Of a stretch of DNA of 64,000 bases, positions 32,521 through 47,424 are shown in pieces. The translations under genes and the position numbers were made by a program. Numbering within the stretch: position 1 is the first letter of the stretch; each line of letters opens with the position of its first letter. Location: positions 1,116,001 through 1,180,000 of the forward strand of contig NZ_PYAU01000001.1 of the NCBI RefSeq assembly GCF_003014675.1, in the 5' to 3' direction. The stretch comes from Labedella gwakjiensis. GTDB lineage: Bacteria > Actinomycetota > Actinomycetes > Actinomycetales > Microbacteriaceae. A model generated the notes under the pieces. The model was given only the letters and a program-made list of their open reading frames with translations, made no database searches and had not been told where the DNA came from.

Positions 32521-33869
32521 ATGAGACAGTTCACTCGACGCCAAGCGCTGAGCCTCGGGCTCGGCGCCGGAGCGGCCGCGGTCCTCGCCGGTTGCGCCAC
32601 TCCGGGCACCACCTCCGTCAACTCCGCGCCCACCATCGGCGCGGCATCCGCCGGCGAGAAGATCCGCATCACCTACTGGGCCTGGCTCAAGGACCTGCAG
32701 AAGGTCGCGGACATCTGGAACGCGAAGAACCCGAACGTCCAGGTGGACGTGGTCTGGATCCCCGGGGGCAACTCCGGCGGCTACCAGAAGATGTACTCGG
32801 CGCTCGCGGCGGGCAGCGGCCCCGACATCGCGCAGGTCGAGATGCGGACCGTCCCGGAGTTCCTGCTCGTCAACGGCCTCGTCGACCTGTCCCGCTACGG
32901 GGCCGACCAGTACAAGGACCTCTACGACGAGACGCTCTGGAACCAGGTGACCTTCACCGACAGCGTCTACGCGATCCCCCAGGACTCCGGCCCGATGGGC
33001 TTCTACTACCAGCCGGAGATCCTCGACTCGGTGGGTGCCGAACCGCCCGCGACGTGGGACGAGTGGGCGGACATCGCCCGAGAGCTCCGTTCCGCCGGCG
33101 GCGTGTACCTCGAGAGCTTCCCGGTCTCCGACGCGTCCGTGTTCACCGCCTACGCGACGCAGGCGGGCGCCTCCTGGCTCACGGCGGAGGAGGACGGCTG
33201 GGTCATCGACATGACCGACGACGCCACCCTCGAGGTCGCGCGCTTCTTCGACGCCGCGATCGACGACGACCTCGTCGACACCGCGTCGACGCCCTACTCC
33301 CCCGGCTGGTTCGCGGCCGCGGCGAAGGGCGGGATCGGCGCGTGCACGAGCGCGAGCTGGGGCGACGCCCTCATCGAGGGCATCAGCGGCGGCGAGGGGA
33401 AGTGGCGCGTCGCGCCGATGCAGCGCTGGGCAGACCTGCCCGACAGCTTCGGCTCGAGCTTCCTCGGTGGGTCGACCGCTGCGATCCTCGCGAACTCGAA
33501 GCACCCGAAGGAGGCTCTCGATTTCGCCGTCTGGATGACCACATCGCCCGAGGGCATCGACGCCCTCATCAAGAACAGCGGCATCGGCTGGTCACCGGCG
33601 AAGGGCGAGATCGGCTCGGTCCGCGAAGGCGCCGGGAGTGACTTCTTCGGCGGCCAGGCGTACAACACGGAAGTCTTCGAGCCGGCGACGCTCGAGCAGA
33701 ACCCCGACTGGTCGTGGTGGCCCATCACGCAGCAGTCGTTCAACATCCTCTCGGACGGGTTCCGCCGCAAGGCGGCGGGCGTCAGCCTCGTCGACTCGGT
33801 CGCGACGGCCGAGTCGCAGATCATCCAGGCCTTCCGCGACAAGGGCCTCACCATCCGGAAGGCCGACTC

Positions 33870-33873
<4 letters not shown>
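32521..33873 (+). CDS. Sugar ABC importer substrate-binding lipoprotein (family 1)
   Basis: A 450-residue protein with a twin-arginine-like lipoprotein signal (RRQALSLGLGAGAA, lipobox LAGC at about residues 22-25). The bacterial sugar-binding fold follows (ITYWAWLKDLQKVADIWNAK, DIAQVEMRTVPEFLLVNGL). It delivers a sugar or oligosaccharide to the two permeases encoded downstream. The in-frame GTG at 32509 is an alternative start with a poorer ribosome-binding site. The beta-galactosidase at the end of the operon suggests a galactoside. Confidence 0.9.
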
Positions 33874-39084
<5,211 letters not shown>

Positions 39085-39092
39085 GCCGATGG

Positions 39093-39121
39093 GCGCCGCG
39101 TCCGATGTCAGGGCGCGGCGC
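39093..39121. terminator. Hairpin between beta-galactosidase and the convergent orphan
   Basis: GCGCCGCG and CGCGGCGC pair perfectly (8 bp, 13-base loop). The element lies just after the beta-galactosidase stop and overlaps the last codons of the convergent gene, so it can end transcription from both sides. Confidence 0.45.
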
Positions 39122-39719
39122 GGAGGGCGCGTCGATAGAGGGCCGGGTCGTGCCGCGTTGCGTGGGAGACCACCAGGTGTGTCGAACCGACCCGGTCGGC
39201 GAAGAAGCCACGGAGCGGCAGCTCGACGATGGTGCGAAGGCCTGATCGCCAGGCGGGGACGAGGGCGTCGAGGCACACGCGCTCCGGGTGCTCGGCGAGC
39301 GGCAGGCGGTGATCCTTCCTCTGGCTCGACCGCCATGCACCGAAATCGGCGGAGTCGCCGTCGCGCACCCACGGCTCCGATGCGCCGGACGCCCACTCCC
39401 ACAGCTCCTCGTCGGTCAACTCGGCGAGCGCGCGCGCCGTCTCGTCGTCGGGCTCGCGGACCACGGTCGAGGGCGGCGCGAACCGCTCCCACGCCCGCGC
39501 CCAGTCCCGTCGCCACCGTCGTTCGACGTCGCTCCGCTCGCCGTCGTCGACCGGGTCGACCGGGGCATCCGGCACCGGATCGATCGGGGGGAGGTCGTCG
39601 ACGTGGAGGCCGCGCACGTGCCGCGCGTACAACAGAGCCACGAGGTCGAACGGCTGGTCGATGCCGATCTGCATGTCGTGAGGCCACGGGTTGCCCGGAT
39701 CGGGCGACGAACTGCGCAT
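39108..39719 (-). CDS. Hypothetical protein
   Basis: A 203-residue soluble, acidic protein, rich in Arg, Asp and Trp, with no signal peptide. The ATG at 39719 has GGAGG 9 bases upstream and was preferred over a later ATG at 39674. Features are an Asp/Pro-rich stretch (residues 40-65) and TDEELWEWASGASEPWV. I do not recognise the family; it resembles in style, but not clearly in sequence, the orphan at 3.6-4.7 kb. Confidence 0.6.
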   Translation of the reverse strand: MRSSSPDPGNPWPHDMQIGIDQPFDLVALLYARHVRGLHVDDLPPIDPVPDAPVDPVDDGERSDVERRWRRDWARAWERFAPPSTVVREPDDETARALAELTDEELWEWASGASEPWVRDGDSADFGAWRSSQRKDHRLPLAEHPERVCLDALVPAWRSGLRTIVELPLRGFFADRVGSTHLVVSHATRHDPALYRRALRAAP

Positions 39720-39900
39720 GTGCGGATCCCTCCGTCGTCTCACCAGTCCACCAGACCCGGAGATGTGCCGCAATGCGTCACCACTCCATGTCGATCACGG
39801 GGCGGGGTGTCAAGGGGGCCCGTTCTCACAAACCGCCTCGAGACGGTGAGCGAACCCCCTCAGGACGCGCTGCGACCGTCGGCGCGGAAAGGAACGAACG

Positions 39901-40737
39901 ATGACCGAGATCACCGCACACCACGGCCTCTTCAAGGACACGAACCTCCACGTCGACGACACCGGCGGCAACGGACGCCCCGTCGTCCTCATCCACGGCT
40001 GGCCCCTCTCGGGCGCCTCCTGGTCGGAGCAGGTGCCCGCCTTCTCCTCGGCCGGCTACCGCGTGGTCACTTACGACCGCCGCGGCTTCGGCCGTAGCGA
40101 CAAGCCGCTCACCGGCTACACCTACGACACCCTCACCGAGGACCTCCACACCCTCCTCGAGGAGCTCGACCTCCGCGACGTGACGCTCGTCGGCTTCTCG
40201 ATGGGCGGCGGCGAGGTGGCCCGCTACTTCTCGAAATACGGCACGGACCGCATCCACAGCGTCGTCTTCGCTGCAGCGGTGCCGCCGTACCTCATGAAGA
40301 CGGGCGACAACCCCGACGGCCCCCTCGAGGCTGGCCAGGCGGCGCAGATGACGGCCGGCCTCACCGCCGACCAGGAGAAGTTCTACGACGGGTTCACGAC
40401 GGACTTCTTCTCCGCCAACGGGAAGCTCGTCGTCACCGAGGAGCAGCGCCAGGAGGCGCTCGCGCTCGCGCTGCAGTCGTCGAAGGTCGCGGCCCTCGCA
40501 TGCATGACGGCGTTCGCGACCACCGACTTCCGCGAGGACCTGCCGAAGGTCACCGTGCCGACGCTCGTCATCCACGGCGACGCCGACGGAACGGTGCCGT
40601 TCGAGGGATCGGGCGCGCGCACGCACGCCGCGATCGCCGGTTCCGAGCTCCACGTGATCGCGGGAGGCCCCCACGGCATCAACGTGAGCCACGCGGACGA
40701 GTTCAACCGCGTCGTCCTCGACTTCCTCCAGAAGTAA
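39901..40737 (+). CDS. Alpha/beta hydrolase, cofactor-free chloroperoxidase type
   Basis: A 278-residue hydrolase close to bacterial non-heme chloroperoxidases and esterases. The oxyanion segment HGWPLSG, the DRRGFGRSDKP turn, the nucleophile elbow GFSMGGGEVARYFSKYG, the acid in VIHGDADGTVPFEGSG and the histidine in GGPHGINVSH are all present. Physiological substrate unknown. It is a single gene with its own ribosome-binding site (GGAAAGG) and is followed by a long hairpin. Confidence 0.88.
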   Translation: MTEITAHHGLFKDTNLHVDDTGGNGRPVVLIHGWPLSGASWSEQVPAFSSAGYRVVTYDRRGFGRSDKPLTGYTYDTLTEDLHTLLEELDLRDVTLVGFSMGGGEVARYFSKYGTDRIHSVVFAAAVPPYLMKTGDNPDGPLEAGQAAQMTAGLTADQEKFYDGFTTDFFSANGKLVVTEEQRQEALALALQSSKVAALACMTAFATTDFREDLPKVTVPTLVIHGDADGTVPFEGSGARTHAAIAGSELHVIAGGPHGINVSHADEFNRVVLDFLQK

Positions 40738-40753
40738 CCTCGGCCCCTCACCC

Positions 40754-40817
40754 ACGTCGAGCGTTTGCGCCGATACCGTGCGGTACACCGCCGCGTATCG
40801 GCGCAAACGCTCGACGT
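40754..40817. repeat. 23-bp perfect-stem hairpin with CGGTACACCG apex
   Basis: Positions 40754-40776 (ACGTCGAGCGTTTGCGCCGA...) are the exact inverse of 40795-40817. The 18-base loop contains a second small stem, CGGT-AC-ACCG (40781-40790). It follows the hydrolase gene by 16 bases. The element at 47324-47381 has a similar but not identical stem with compensated changes and the apex CGGT-GT-ACCG, so the two are members of one family. Confidence 0.85.
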
Positions 40818-40897
40818 CGTGGGGTGGTGCGAGGGTTCGGGGCGCTTGCCGCGGGACGTCCCCACACGGATCACGTCCGGTCTGGCAGGATCGGCGG

Positions 40898-41251
40898 GTG
40901 ACTTCGCAGCTCCCCTCCCTCCACGACCGCACCTTCGCCATGGTCTCGTCGACCACATCGGCCGTCGACCCTGACGCCCCGAGCGTCTTCCGCTACTTCG
41001 AGGCCGACGGCATGATCTGGGGCGACTACACGGGCGACACGGTGACGATCGGCCGCTTCGTCGGCACCCGCACGGACGACACGATCTGGGTCTCCTTCGT
41101 GCACGTGCTCGCGTCGGACGGCACCGTCGTGACGGGCGACGGGGAGAGCGAGATCGAACTCACCGACGACGGGCTGCTCCGCCTCGTCGAGCACTACGAG
41201 ATGCACGGGGCCCCGCAGCTCAGCATCTGCGTCGAGGTGCCCGCGGCCTGA
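40898..41251 (+). CDS. Small protein of the misnamed n-acetylglutamate synthase-like family
   Basis: A 117-residue soluble protein. The core (VFRYFEADGMIWGDYTGDTV, then GRFVGTRTDDTIWVSFVHV) resembles a small bacterial family usually labelled n-acetylglutamate synthase without evidence. It is a beta-rich domain with regularly spaced Tyr/Trp/Asp residues. The GTG start follows AGGA by about 9 bases. No real function can be given. Confidence 0.65.
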   Translation: MTSQLPSLHDRTFAMVSSTTSAVDPDAPSVFRYFEADGMIWGDYTGDTVTIGRFVGTRTDDTIWVSFVHVLASDGTVVTGDGESEIELTDDGLLRLVEHYEMHGAPQLSICVEVPAA

Positions 41252-41282
41252 GTGCGGGCGGGTCGGCTCGACCGACCGCAGA

Positions 41283-41870
41283 TCAGGGCCGGGCGGCCAT
41301 CGCGTCCCTGCCCTCGGCGGCCGGTGTCCAGCGCGTCATGCCGAGCCGGGCCGTCTCCGGGCGCTCGGGGATGTCCGTCGGCAGCACGAACGGCTTCCGC
41401 ACGAACTCGTCGAGCACGACGACGCTCACGACCGTGCGCACCTCCGGCAGCATCGCGATCACCCCGGTCGCGAACGCGTGCACGCCACCCACGTCGGTGG
41501 CGCGGATGAGCACCATCGCGTCGTGCTCGCCCGTCGTGATGACGCAGTACTCCACGTCGGGCATCTCCACGACCTTCTCGCGGAACGAGACCCACGACTG
41601 CGGCAGCACCGTCACGAAGACGAGCGCGCAGATCGACAGGCCGGCCTTCGCCGGATCCACCCGCGCGGAGAACCCCGTGATCACGCCGTCGCGCACGAGC
41701 GCCTCGACGCGGCTGTACGCGCTGGCCCGCGAGATGCCCACCTGATCCGCGAGCGCAGCGATCGAGATGCGACCGTTATCACGCAGCACGGTGAGAATCT
41801 TGTAGCTCACGTCGTCGAGAGCGGCACTTCGTCCAGTCGAGGCTCCGCTATCCGAGGGTTTGATGGACAT
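41283..41870 (-). CDS. Lrp/AsnC-family regulator
   Basis: A 195-residue regulator: winged helix at about residues 19-60 (LDDVSYKILTVLRDNGRISI, then QVGISRASAYSRVEAL) and the RAM ligand-binding domain (SARVDPAKAGLSICALVFV, GEHDAMVLIRATDV). Lrp-type proteins sense amino acids. It is divergent from a peptide importer operon, 158 bases apart, and is the probable local regulator of peptide or amino-acid uptake. The ATG at 41870 was chosen over an upstream in-frame start that lacks family similarity. Confidence 0.9.
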   Translation of the reverse strand: MSIKPSDSGASTGRSAALDDVSYKILTVLRDNGRISIAALADQVGISRASAYSRVEALVRDGVITGFSARVDPAKAGLSICALVFVTVLPQSWVSFREKVVEMPDVEYCVITTGEHDAMVLIRATDVGGVHAFATGVIAMLPEVRTVVSVVVLDEFVRKPFVLPTDIPERPETARLGMTRWTPAAEGRDAMAARP

Positions 41871-42028
41871 TCTGTTCTCCGATCGGAGGATCGACACGGC
41901 TGTGTGCTGAGGGCGTCTGGGATGGCTGGACAGATCGTCGCCGTCCGTGCCAATCTGATCACGGTCGTCCACAGCACTCAAGACGCAAATTCCCGATTCG
42001 TCCTCTCTCGCCCCCCCCTGGAGTCCCC

Positions 42029-43615
42029 ATGATCGCTCCGCGCCGCCTCGCCCCCATCGCCCTCGGCACCGCCGCCCTCTTCGCCCTCGCCGGCTGCTCC
42101 GGAGGCAACTCCGCGAACACCGACGACGGCCCCTCGAGCGGCGGGTCCCTCGTCATCGACACGGCGTTCTCGATCGAGACGACCGACCCGGGCCACACCT
42201 ACGACCCCACGGGCAACATGGTCGCGAAGGCGCTCTACGAGACACTCGTCGACTTCGAGGGCTCCGACGTCACGACGCCCGTCCCCGGACTTGCCTCGTG
42301 GGAGCAGAACGACGACGCGACCGAGTTCACCTTCACGCTCGAGGACGGCCGCACGTTCTCCGACGGCAGCGAGATCACCGCCGACGACGTGGTCTTCTCG
42401 CTCCAGCGCATCCAGGGCATGGTCGACGCCAAGCCGAACTTCCTGCTCGCCGGCCTCACGATCGAGAAGACGGACGACAGCACCGTCACCATCACGAGCG
42501 AGACGCCGATCCTGCAGCTCCCCGCGATCCTCGCGAACCCCGCCCTCGGCATCGTGAACGCCGACGTGGTGGAAGAGAACGGCGGCACCACCGACGGCTC
42601 CGACTCCGCGCAGTCCTTCCTCGACGGCGAGTCCGCCGGCTCCGGCCCCTTCGTGCTCGACACGCTCGACCTCACGTCGCAGGTCGTCCTCACGAAGAAC
42701 CCGGAGTACACGGGCGACGAGGAGCCCGCATACGACCGCGTCGTCATCCGCAACGTGACCGAGAGCGCCACGCAGCTCATCAACCTCCAAGGCGGCGACA
42801 CGATGGTCGCGATGGACCTCAACGGCGACCAGGTCGAGGGCCTCGACGACGGCTTCACCGTCGACTCCGTTCCCTCCGGTCAGACGATCTTCCTCCTGCT
42901 CAACCAGTCGGCCGACGTCGCGGGTGACCTCGCGAACGTCGACATCGCCGAGGCCGTGCGTTACGGCCTCGACTACGACGCACTCCTCGAGCTCGCCGGC
43001 GCCGGCGCCACCCAGGCGACGGGCGTCATCCCCACGGGCTTCGAGGGCGCGCTCGGCGAGGGCGTCACGCAGGACCTCGACCGCGCGAAGGCGGCCCTCG
43101 AGGCCTCCGGCTACGACGGCCAGACACTCCGCCTGCAGTTCCCGAACGACTACCCCGTCGGCGGCGTCGAGTTCACCCCGCTCGCGGAGCGCATCCAGTC
43201 GCAGCTCGCGGAGATCGGCCTGAACGTCGAACTCGCGCCCGCACCGTTCGCCACCGAACTCGACGCCTACGTGAACGGCACCGAGGGCTTCGGCCTCTGG
43301 TTCTGGGGACCGGACTACGCGGACTCCGCGAACTTCCTCCCGTTCGCTCCCGGACTGAAGGTCGGCCTGCGCGCCGGCTGGGACGCCGCCGCGAACCCGG
43401 AGATCGCCGACCTCGCCGCCTCCGCCGCGAGCGCGACGGATGTCGACGAGCGCACCGCCGACTTCACCGCCTTCGCCGAGGCGATGCAGGAGGAGGGCCC
43501 CTTCGTGCCGCTCATCGTCCCCGGCCGCAACATCGCCACCGCCGACTCCGTGACCGGCGCGGTCTACAACTCGGTGTGGGACGTCGACATCGCCGAGATC
43601 ACGCCAGCCGGCTGA
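42029..43615 (+). CDS. Peptide ABC importer substrate-binding lipoprotein (family 5)
   Basis: A 528-residue lipoprotein: signal with lipobox ALAGC near residue 23, then the SBP family 5 fold with the conserved start GGSLVIDTAFSIETTDPGHT and SDGSEITADDVVFSLQRI. It binds oligopeptides or similar molecules outside the membrane. GGAG lies 5 bases before the ATG. First gene of a five-gene importer operon. Confidence 0.9.
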   Translation: MIAPRRLAPIALGTAALFALAGCSGGNSANTDDGPSSGGSLVIDTAFSIETTDPGHTYDPTGNMVAKALYETLVDFEGSDVTTPVPGLASWEQNDDATEFTFTLEDGRTFSDGSEITADDVVFSLQRIQGMVDAKPNFLLAGLTIEKTDDSTVTITSETPILQLPAILANPALGIVNADVVEENGGTTDGSDSAQSFLDGESAGSGPFVLDTLDLTSQVVLTKNPEYTGDEEPAYDRVVIRNVTESATQLINLQGGDTMVAMDLNGDQVEGLDDGFTVDSVPSGQTIFLLLNQSADVAGDLANVDIAEAVRYGLDYDALLELAGAGATQATGVIPTGFEGALGEGVTQDLDRAKAALEASGYDGQTLRLQFPNDYPVGGVEFTPLAERIQSQLAEIGLNVELAPAPFATELDAYVNGTEGFGLWFWGPDYADSANFLPFAPGLKVGLRAGWDAAANPEIADLAASAASATDVDERTADFTAFAEAMQEEGPFVPLIVPGRNIATADSVTGAVYNSVWDVDIAEITPAG

Positions 43616-43619
43616 TCGC

Positions 43620-44678
43620 GTGACCACCACGACACCACGACTCCGGGCGAGGGCGAGGTCCCCCCTCGCCCGGTACCTCCTCCGACGGGCGGGCACCTCC
43701 GTTCTGCTGCTCATCGGCGTGACGATCGTCACGTTCACGCTGACGAACCTCGTGCCGGGCGACCCGGTCTCCGCTGCTCTCGGTGAGGGCGCGGCGCAGA
43801 ACCCGGAGACCCGCGAGGCCTTCATCAAGGCGCAGGGTCTCGACCAGCCCTTCTTCGTGCAGTACGTGGTCTACATGGGGAATCTCCTGCGCGGCGACCT
43901 CGGCACGTCGCTCGTCACGGGTCGCGCCGTCACCGCCGACCTCTCGTCCGCGGTGCCCGCGACCGTCGAGATCGCACTCGCGGCGATCATCGTGAGCCTC
44001 GCGGTGAGCATCGTGCTCGGAACCCTCGCCGCGTACCGCCGCGGACTCGTCGCCGACCAGGTGGTGCGCGTCGTCACCCTCGTCGGTCTCAGCGTCCCGA
44101 CGTTCTGGCTCGCCCTCGTGAGCTTCTACCTCTTCTTCCTGCAGCTGCGCATCGCCCCCGGCTCCGGCCGCATCTCGGCGTCGATCACACCGCCGCCGCC
44201 CGTCACGGGCATGTACACGATCGACTACCTCCTGAACGGCGACGGCGTGGGATTCGTGGATGCCGCGGCCCACCTCGCCCTGCCCGTCATGGTGCTCTCG
44301 CTCGTGACGATCGGTCTCCTCACGCGCTTCATCCGCACCTCGGTGCTCGAGGTGCTCGCGAGCGACTACGTGCGCGCGGCCCGCGCGAAAGGTCTCAGCG
44401 GACTCCGCGTCGTGCTCGACTACGTGCTCCGCGGCGCCTCGCTGCCGATCCTCACGATCGTCGGCGTCGCGTTCGGTGCGCTCCTCTCCGGAACGGTCCT
44501 CGTCGAATCCGTCTTCTCCTGGCCGGGCCTCGGCACCTACGCCTACAACTCAGCGCGGAACCTCGACCTGCCCGGCATCATGGGCGTCGGCCTCGTGGTG
44601 GGCGTCATCTACCTCGTCATCAACTTCGTCGTCGACCTCCTCTACGGTGTGCTCGACCCGCGGGTGAGGCTCGCATGA
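43620..44678 (+). CDS. Peptide ABC importer permease, DppB-like
   Basis: A 352-residue permease with six helices. The N-terminal helix VLLLIGVTIVTFTLTNLVPGDP is the DppB/OppB hallmark, and the EAA-type loop is VRAARAKGLSGLRVVLDYVLR. It starts at a GTG 4 bases after the binding-protein stop and ends in an ATGA overlap with the next permease. Confidence 0.92.
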   Translation: MTTTTPRLRARARSPLARYLLRRAGTSVLLLIGVTIVTFTLTNLVPGDPVSAALGEGAAQNPETREAFIKAQGLDQPFFVQYVVYMGNLLRGDLGTSLVTGRAVTADLSSAVPATVEIALAAIIVSLAVSIVLGTLAAYRRGLVADQVVRVVTLVGLSVPTFWLALVSFYLFFLQLRIAPGSGRISASITPPPPVTGMYTIDYLLNGDGVGFVDAAAHLALPVMVLSLVTIGLLTRFIRTSVLEVLASDYVRAARAKGLSGLRVVLDYVLRGASLPILTIVGVAFGALLSGTVLVESVFSWPGLGTYAYNSARNLDLPGIMGVGLVVGVIYLVINFVVDLLYGVLDPRVRLA

Positions 44679-45610
44679 GCGCGCGGCTCCCTGCACAGCG
44701 TCCCGGCGACGCTCTCGCCGCGGGCGGATGGCGCACGCGGCTGCGCTGGCCGCGCGCGTGGCGCTCGCCCCTCGGCATCATCGGCGCCGTCATCGCGCTC
44801 GCGTGGATCGTCGTGGCGTTCACGGCCTCCTGGTGGGTGCCGTTCGACCCACTCGCGCAGAACCTCCCCCGACTCCAGGAGCCGGGGATCGACACTCTCC
44901 TCGGAACCGACGGCAACGGACGAGACATCTTCTCGCGCCTCATGACGGGAGCGACGGTCACCATCCCGCTGGCGCTCATGCTCGTGGTCGCCGCCATGGT
45001 GATCGGGACGATCATGGGCGCGGTCGCCGGCTACGTCGGGAAATGGGTCGACGAGACGCTCATGCGCCTCACCGACCTCGTCATGGCGTTCCCCACCGTG
45101 ATCCTCGCGATGGTCATCGCCGCGTCGCTCGGCCCGTCGCTCTTCAACGCGGTCATCGCCGCGATCGTCGTCTCGTGGCCGCAGTACGCGCGCGTCACCC
45201 GCAGCCTCGTGCTCGGACTGCGCGGCCAGAACTACGTGATCGCGGGACGGCTGCTCGGGCGCTCCCCGATCAAGAGCCTGCTCGTCGACATCCTCCCGAA
45301 CATCGTCGGACCGATGCTCGTGCTCGCGACGCTCGACATCGGCGCCGCGATCCTCCTGCTCTCGGGCCTGTCGTTCCTCGGCCTCGGCGCCCAGCCGCCG
45401 ACCGCGGAGTGGGGCTCGATGATCTCCTCGGCGATCCAGAACTTCGACGCGTGGTGGCTCGGCGTCTTCCCGGGACTCGCGATCCTCACGGTCGTCGCGG
45501 CGTTCAACTTCCTCGGCGACGCCTTGCGCGACGTGCTCGACCCCACGGCGGAGGTCGCTCGCGAGAACCAGGCAGACCGCGCGGCCTCGGCGACGGGAGC
45601 GGCGGCATGA
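44675..45610 (+). CDS. Peptide ABC importer permease, DppC-like
   Basis: A 311-residue permease. The DppC-type segment GTDGNGRDIFSRLMTGATV follows the first helix, and the C-terminal LSFLGLGAQPPTAEWGSMIS motif is typical. It is coupled to both neighbours by ATGA overlaps. Confidence 0.92.
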   Translation: MSARLPAQRPGDALAAGGWRTRLRWPRAWRSPLGIIGAVIALAWIVVAFTASWWVPFDPLAQNLPRLQEPGIDTLLGTDGNGRDIFSRLMTGATVTIPLALMLVVAAMVIGTIMGAVAGYVGKWVDETLMRLTDLVMAFPTVILAMVIAASLGPSLFNAVIAAIVVSWPQYARVTRSLVLGLRGQNYVIAGRLLGRSPIKSLLVDILPNIVGPMLVLATLDIGAAILLLSGLSFLGLGAQPPTAEWGSMISSAIQNFDAWWLGVFPGLAILTVVAAFNFLGDALRDVLDPTAEVARENQADRAASATGAAA

Positions 45611-46431
45611 CGGCCATCCTCTCGATCGACGATCTCACCGTCGACATCGGGCGTCCCCTCGTGAAGGGCGTCTCGCTCGAGCTCCACCCCGGCCGCATCC
45701 AGGGCCTCGCGGGCGAATCGGGTTCGGGCAAGACCCTCACGTCGCTCGCGGTCCTCGGGTTGCTTCCGCGCCAGGCGCGTACCGGCGGGTCCATCCGGCT
45801 CGGTGACACGGAGATCCTCGGGAAGCGCCGGCGCGAGCTCAACCGCATCCGTGGGCGCCGCATCGCGATGGTGTTCCAGGACCCGTCGTCGGCCCTCCAC
45901 CCGCAGCTCACCGTCGGCCACCAGCTCACCGATCACATGCGCACGCACCTCGGGCTGAACCGCGCGGATGCCCGGGCGCGTGCCGTGGAGATGCTCGAAC
46001 GCGTCGCCGTCCCGGGCGCCTCCGATGCGCTGGGCCGCTACCCCCACCAGTTCTCCGGCGGTCAGCGCCAGCGCATCTCGATCGCGATCGCCCTCGCGTG
46101 CGACCCCGACGTGCTGCTCGCCGATGAGCCGACCACCGCACTCGACGTGACCGTGCAGGCCGGCATCCTCCAGCTGCTGCGCGAGCTCGCGACCGAGCGC
46201 GAGCTCGCCGTGCTGCTCGTGACCCACGATCTCGGCGTCATGAGCGCCGTCGCCGACGAGGTCGCCGTGATGCGCGACGGACGCATCGTGGAGGCCGCCG
46301 ACCGTGCGACGCTGTTCGCGTCCCCGCAGCACGACTACACGCGCGGGCTGCTCGCGGCACTGCCGGGATCGCGGATCGAGCCGGAGGCCCGCACCGACGC
46401 GGAGACGCGCACCGAGGGGGACGACGCATGA
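45607..46431 (+). CDS. Peptide ABC importer ATPase, DppD-like
   Basis: A 274-residue ATPase with Walker [12 protein letters not shown]-loop [10 protein letters not shown], signature [12 protein letters not shown], Walker [13 protein letters not shown] and the C-terminal [16 protein letters not shown] peptide-importer motif. It forms a heterodimer with the next gene product. Confidence 0.92.
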   Translation: MTAILSIDDLTVDIGRPLVKGVSLELHPGRIQGLAGESGSGKTLTSLAVLGLLPRQARTGGSIRLGDTEILGKRRRELNRIRGRRIAMVFQDPSSALHPQLTVGHQLTDHMRTHLGLNRADARARAVEMLERVAVPGASDALGRYPHQFSGGQRQRISIAIALACDPDVLLADEPTTALDVTVQAGILQLLRELATERELAVLLVTHDLGVMSAVADEVAVMRDGRIVEAADRATLFASPQHDYTRGLLAALPGSRIEPEARTDAETRTEGDDA

Positions 46432-47267
46432 GTGAGCGGATCGTGTTGGACGCGCGCGACATCGTCGTCCGCTACCCGGGTTCGCCGCCCGTCGTCGCCG
46501 TGGACGGAGTCTCGCTGCGCATCGCGGCGGGCGAGACCGTCGCCCTCGTGGGCGAGAGCGGCAGCGGCAAGTCGAGCGTCGCGCGCGCCGTCGCCGGGAT
46601 CGACAAGCCGGCCGAGGGCGAGATCCGCTTCGACGGCGGGGCGGTCTCCCCGCTCGGCATGCGTCGCCGCGAGCGCTCCCTCACGGCGATCCAGATGGTG
46701 TTCCAGGACCCGTCGACGTCGCTCAACCCGCGGCGTCGCGTGGGTGACCAGGTGTCGGACGGGATCGCCGCCGCGCGCGCCCGCGGTCTCGAGGGCTCGC
46801 GACCAGAGGAATGGTTCGAGCGCGTCGGCCTCGACGCCTCGTGGGTGTCGCGCTTCCCCCACCAGTTCTCGGGAGGCCAGAAGCAGCGCATCGCGATCGC
46901 GCGCGCGCTCGCCGCGCGGCCGCATCTGCTCGTGGCGGACGAGCCCATCTCGGCGCTCGACGCGTCCACGCAGTCGAGCGTCGCAGGACTCATGCGCGAC
47001 CTCGTCGCGGAGCTCGGCGCCGGGATGCTCTTCATCTCCCACGACCTCGCCGTGGTGCAGCGCATCGCCGACCGCACCCTCGTGATGTACGCGGGTCGCG
47101 TGATGGAGTCGGGCGACACGGCGGCGATGTGGGCGGCCCCGCAGCACCCGTACACGCGGTCGCTGCTCGCGGCGATCCCGAAGCCGGACGGCGCCGGCCG
47201 CATCCCCGCGTCGCCCACGGCTGAGGAACGCGCCTCCTGGACCGCCATCCCGCCGATCACCGCTTGA
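46428..47267 (+). CDS. Peptide ABC importer ATPase, DppF-like
   Basis: A 279-residue ATPase with Walker [28 protein letters not shown], signature FSGGQKQRIAIA, Walker B LLVADEPISALD and the terminal APQHPYTRSLLAAIP motif. Overlaps the preceding ATPase gene by 4 bases. Last gene of the operon; a long hairpin follows 57 bases downstream. Confidence 0.92.
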   Translation: MSERIVLDARDIVVRYPGSPPVVAVDGVSLRIAAGETVALVGESGSGKSSVARAVAGIDKPAEGEIRFDGGAVSPLGMRRRERSLTAIQMVFQDPSTSLNPRRRVGDQVSDGIAAARARGLEGSRPEEWFERVGLDASWVSRFPHQFSGGQKQRIAIARALAARPHLLVADEPISALDASTQSSVAGLMRDLVAELGAGMLFISHDLAVVQRIADRTLVMYAGRVMESGDTAAMWAAPQHPYTRSLLAAIPKPDGAGRIPASPTAEERASWTAIPPITA

Positions 47268-47323
47268 CCCACACCCCCGCACCCCACACCCCACCGTCCC
47301 TCACGCCCCCCACCCCACCCACG

Positions 47324-47381
47324 TGCAGCTTTTGAGCGCATATCCCCCGGTGTACCGCAGGATGTGCGCTCAAAAGCTGCA
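47324..47381. repeat. Long hairpin with CGGTGTACCG apex
   Basis: TGCAGCTTTTGAGCGCA (47324-47340) is the exact inverse of 47365-47381, and five further pairs (one G-T) extend the stem to 22. The apex is CGGT-GT-ACCG (47348-47357). It lies between the peptide importer and the convergent DoxX gene. Same architecture as the element at 40754-40817; see findings. Confidence 0.8.
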
Positions 47382-47424
47382 TCTTGCGGGCGCGGGGGGG
47401 GGTGCGGTGCGGTGTGGGGCGGGG

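Noticed and set aside
40754-47381. CRISPR repeats
   Set aside because: Only two dispersed hairpins 6.5 kb apart, no spacers and no cas genes.
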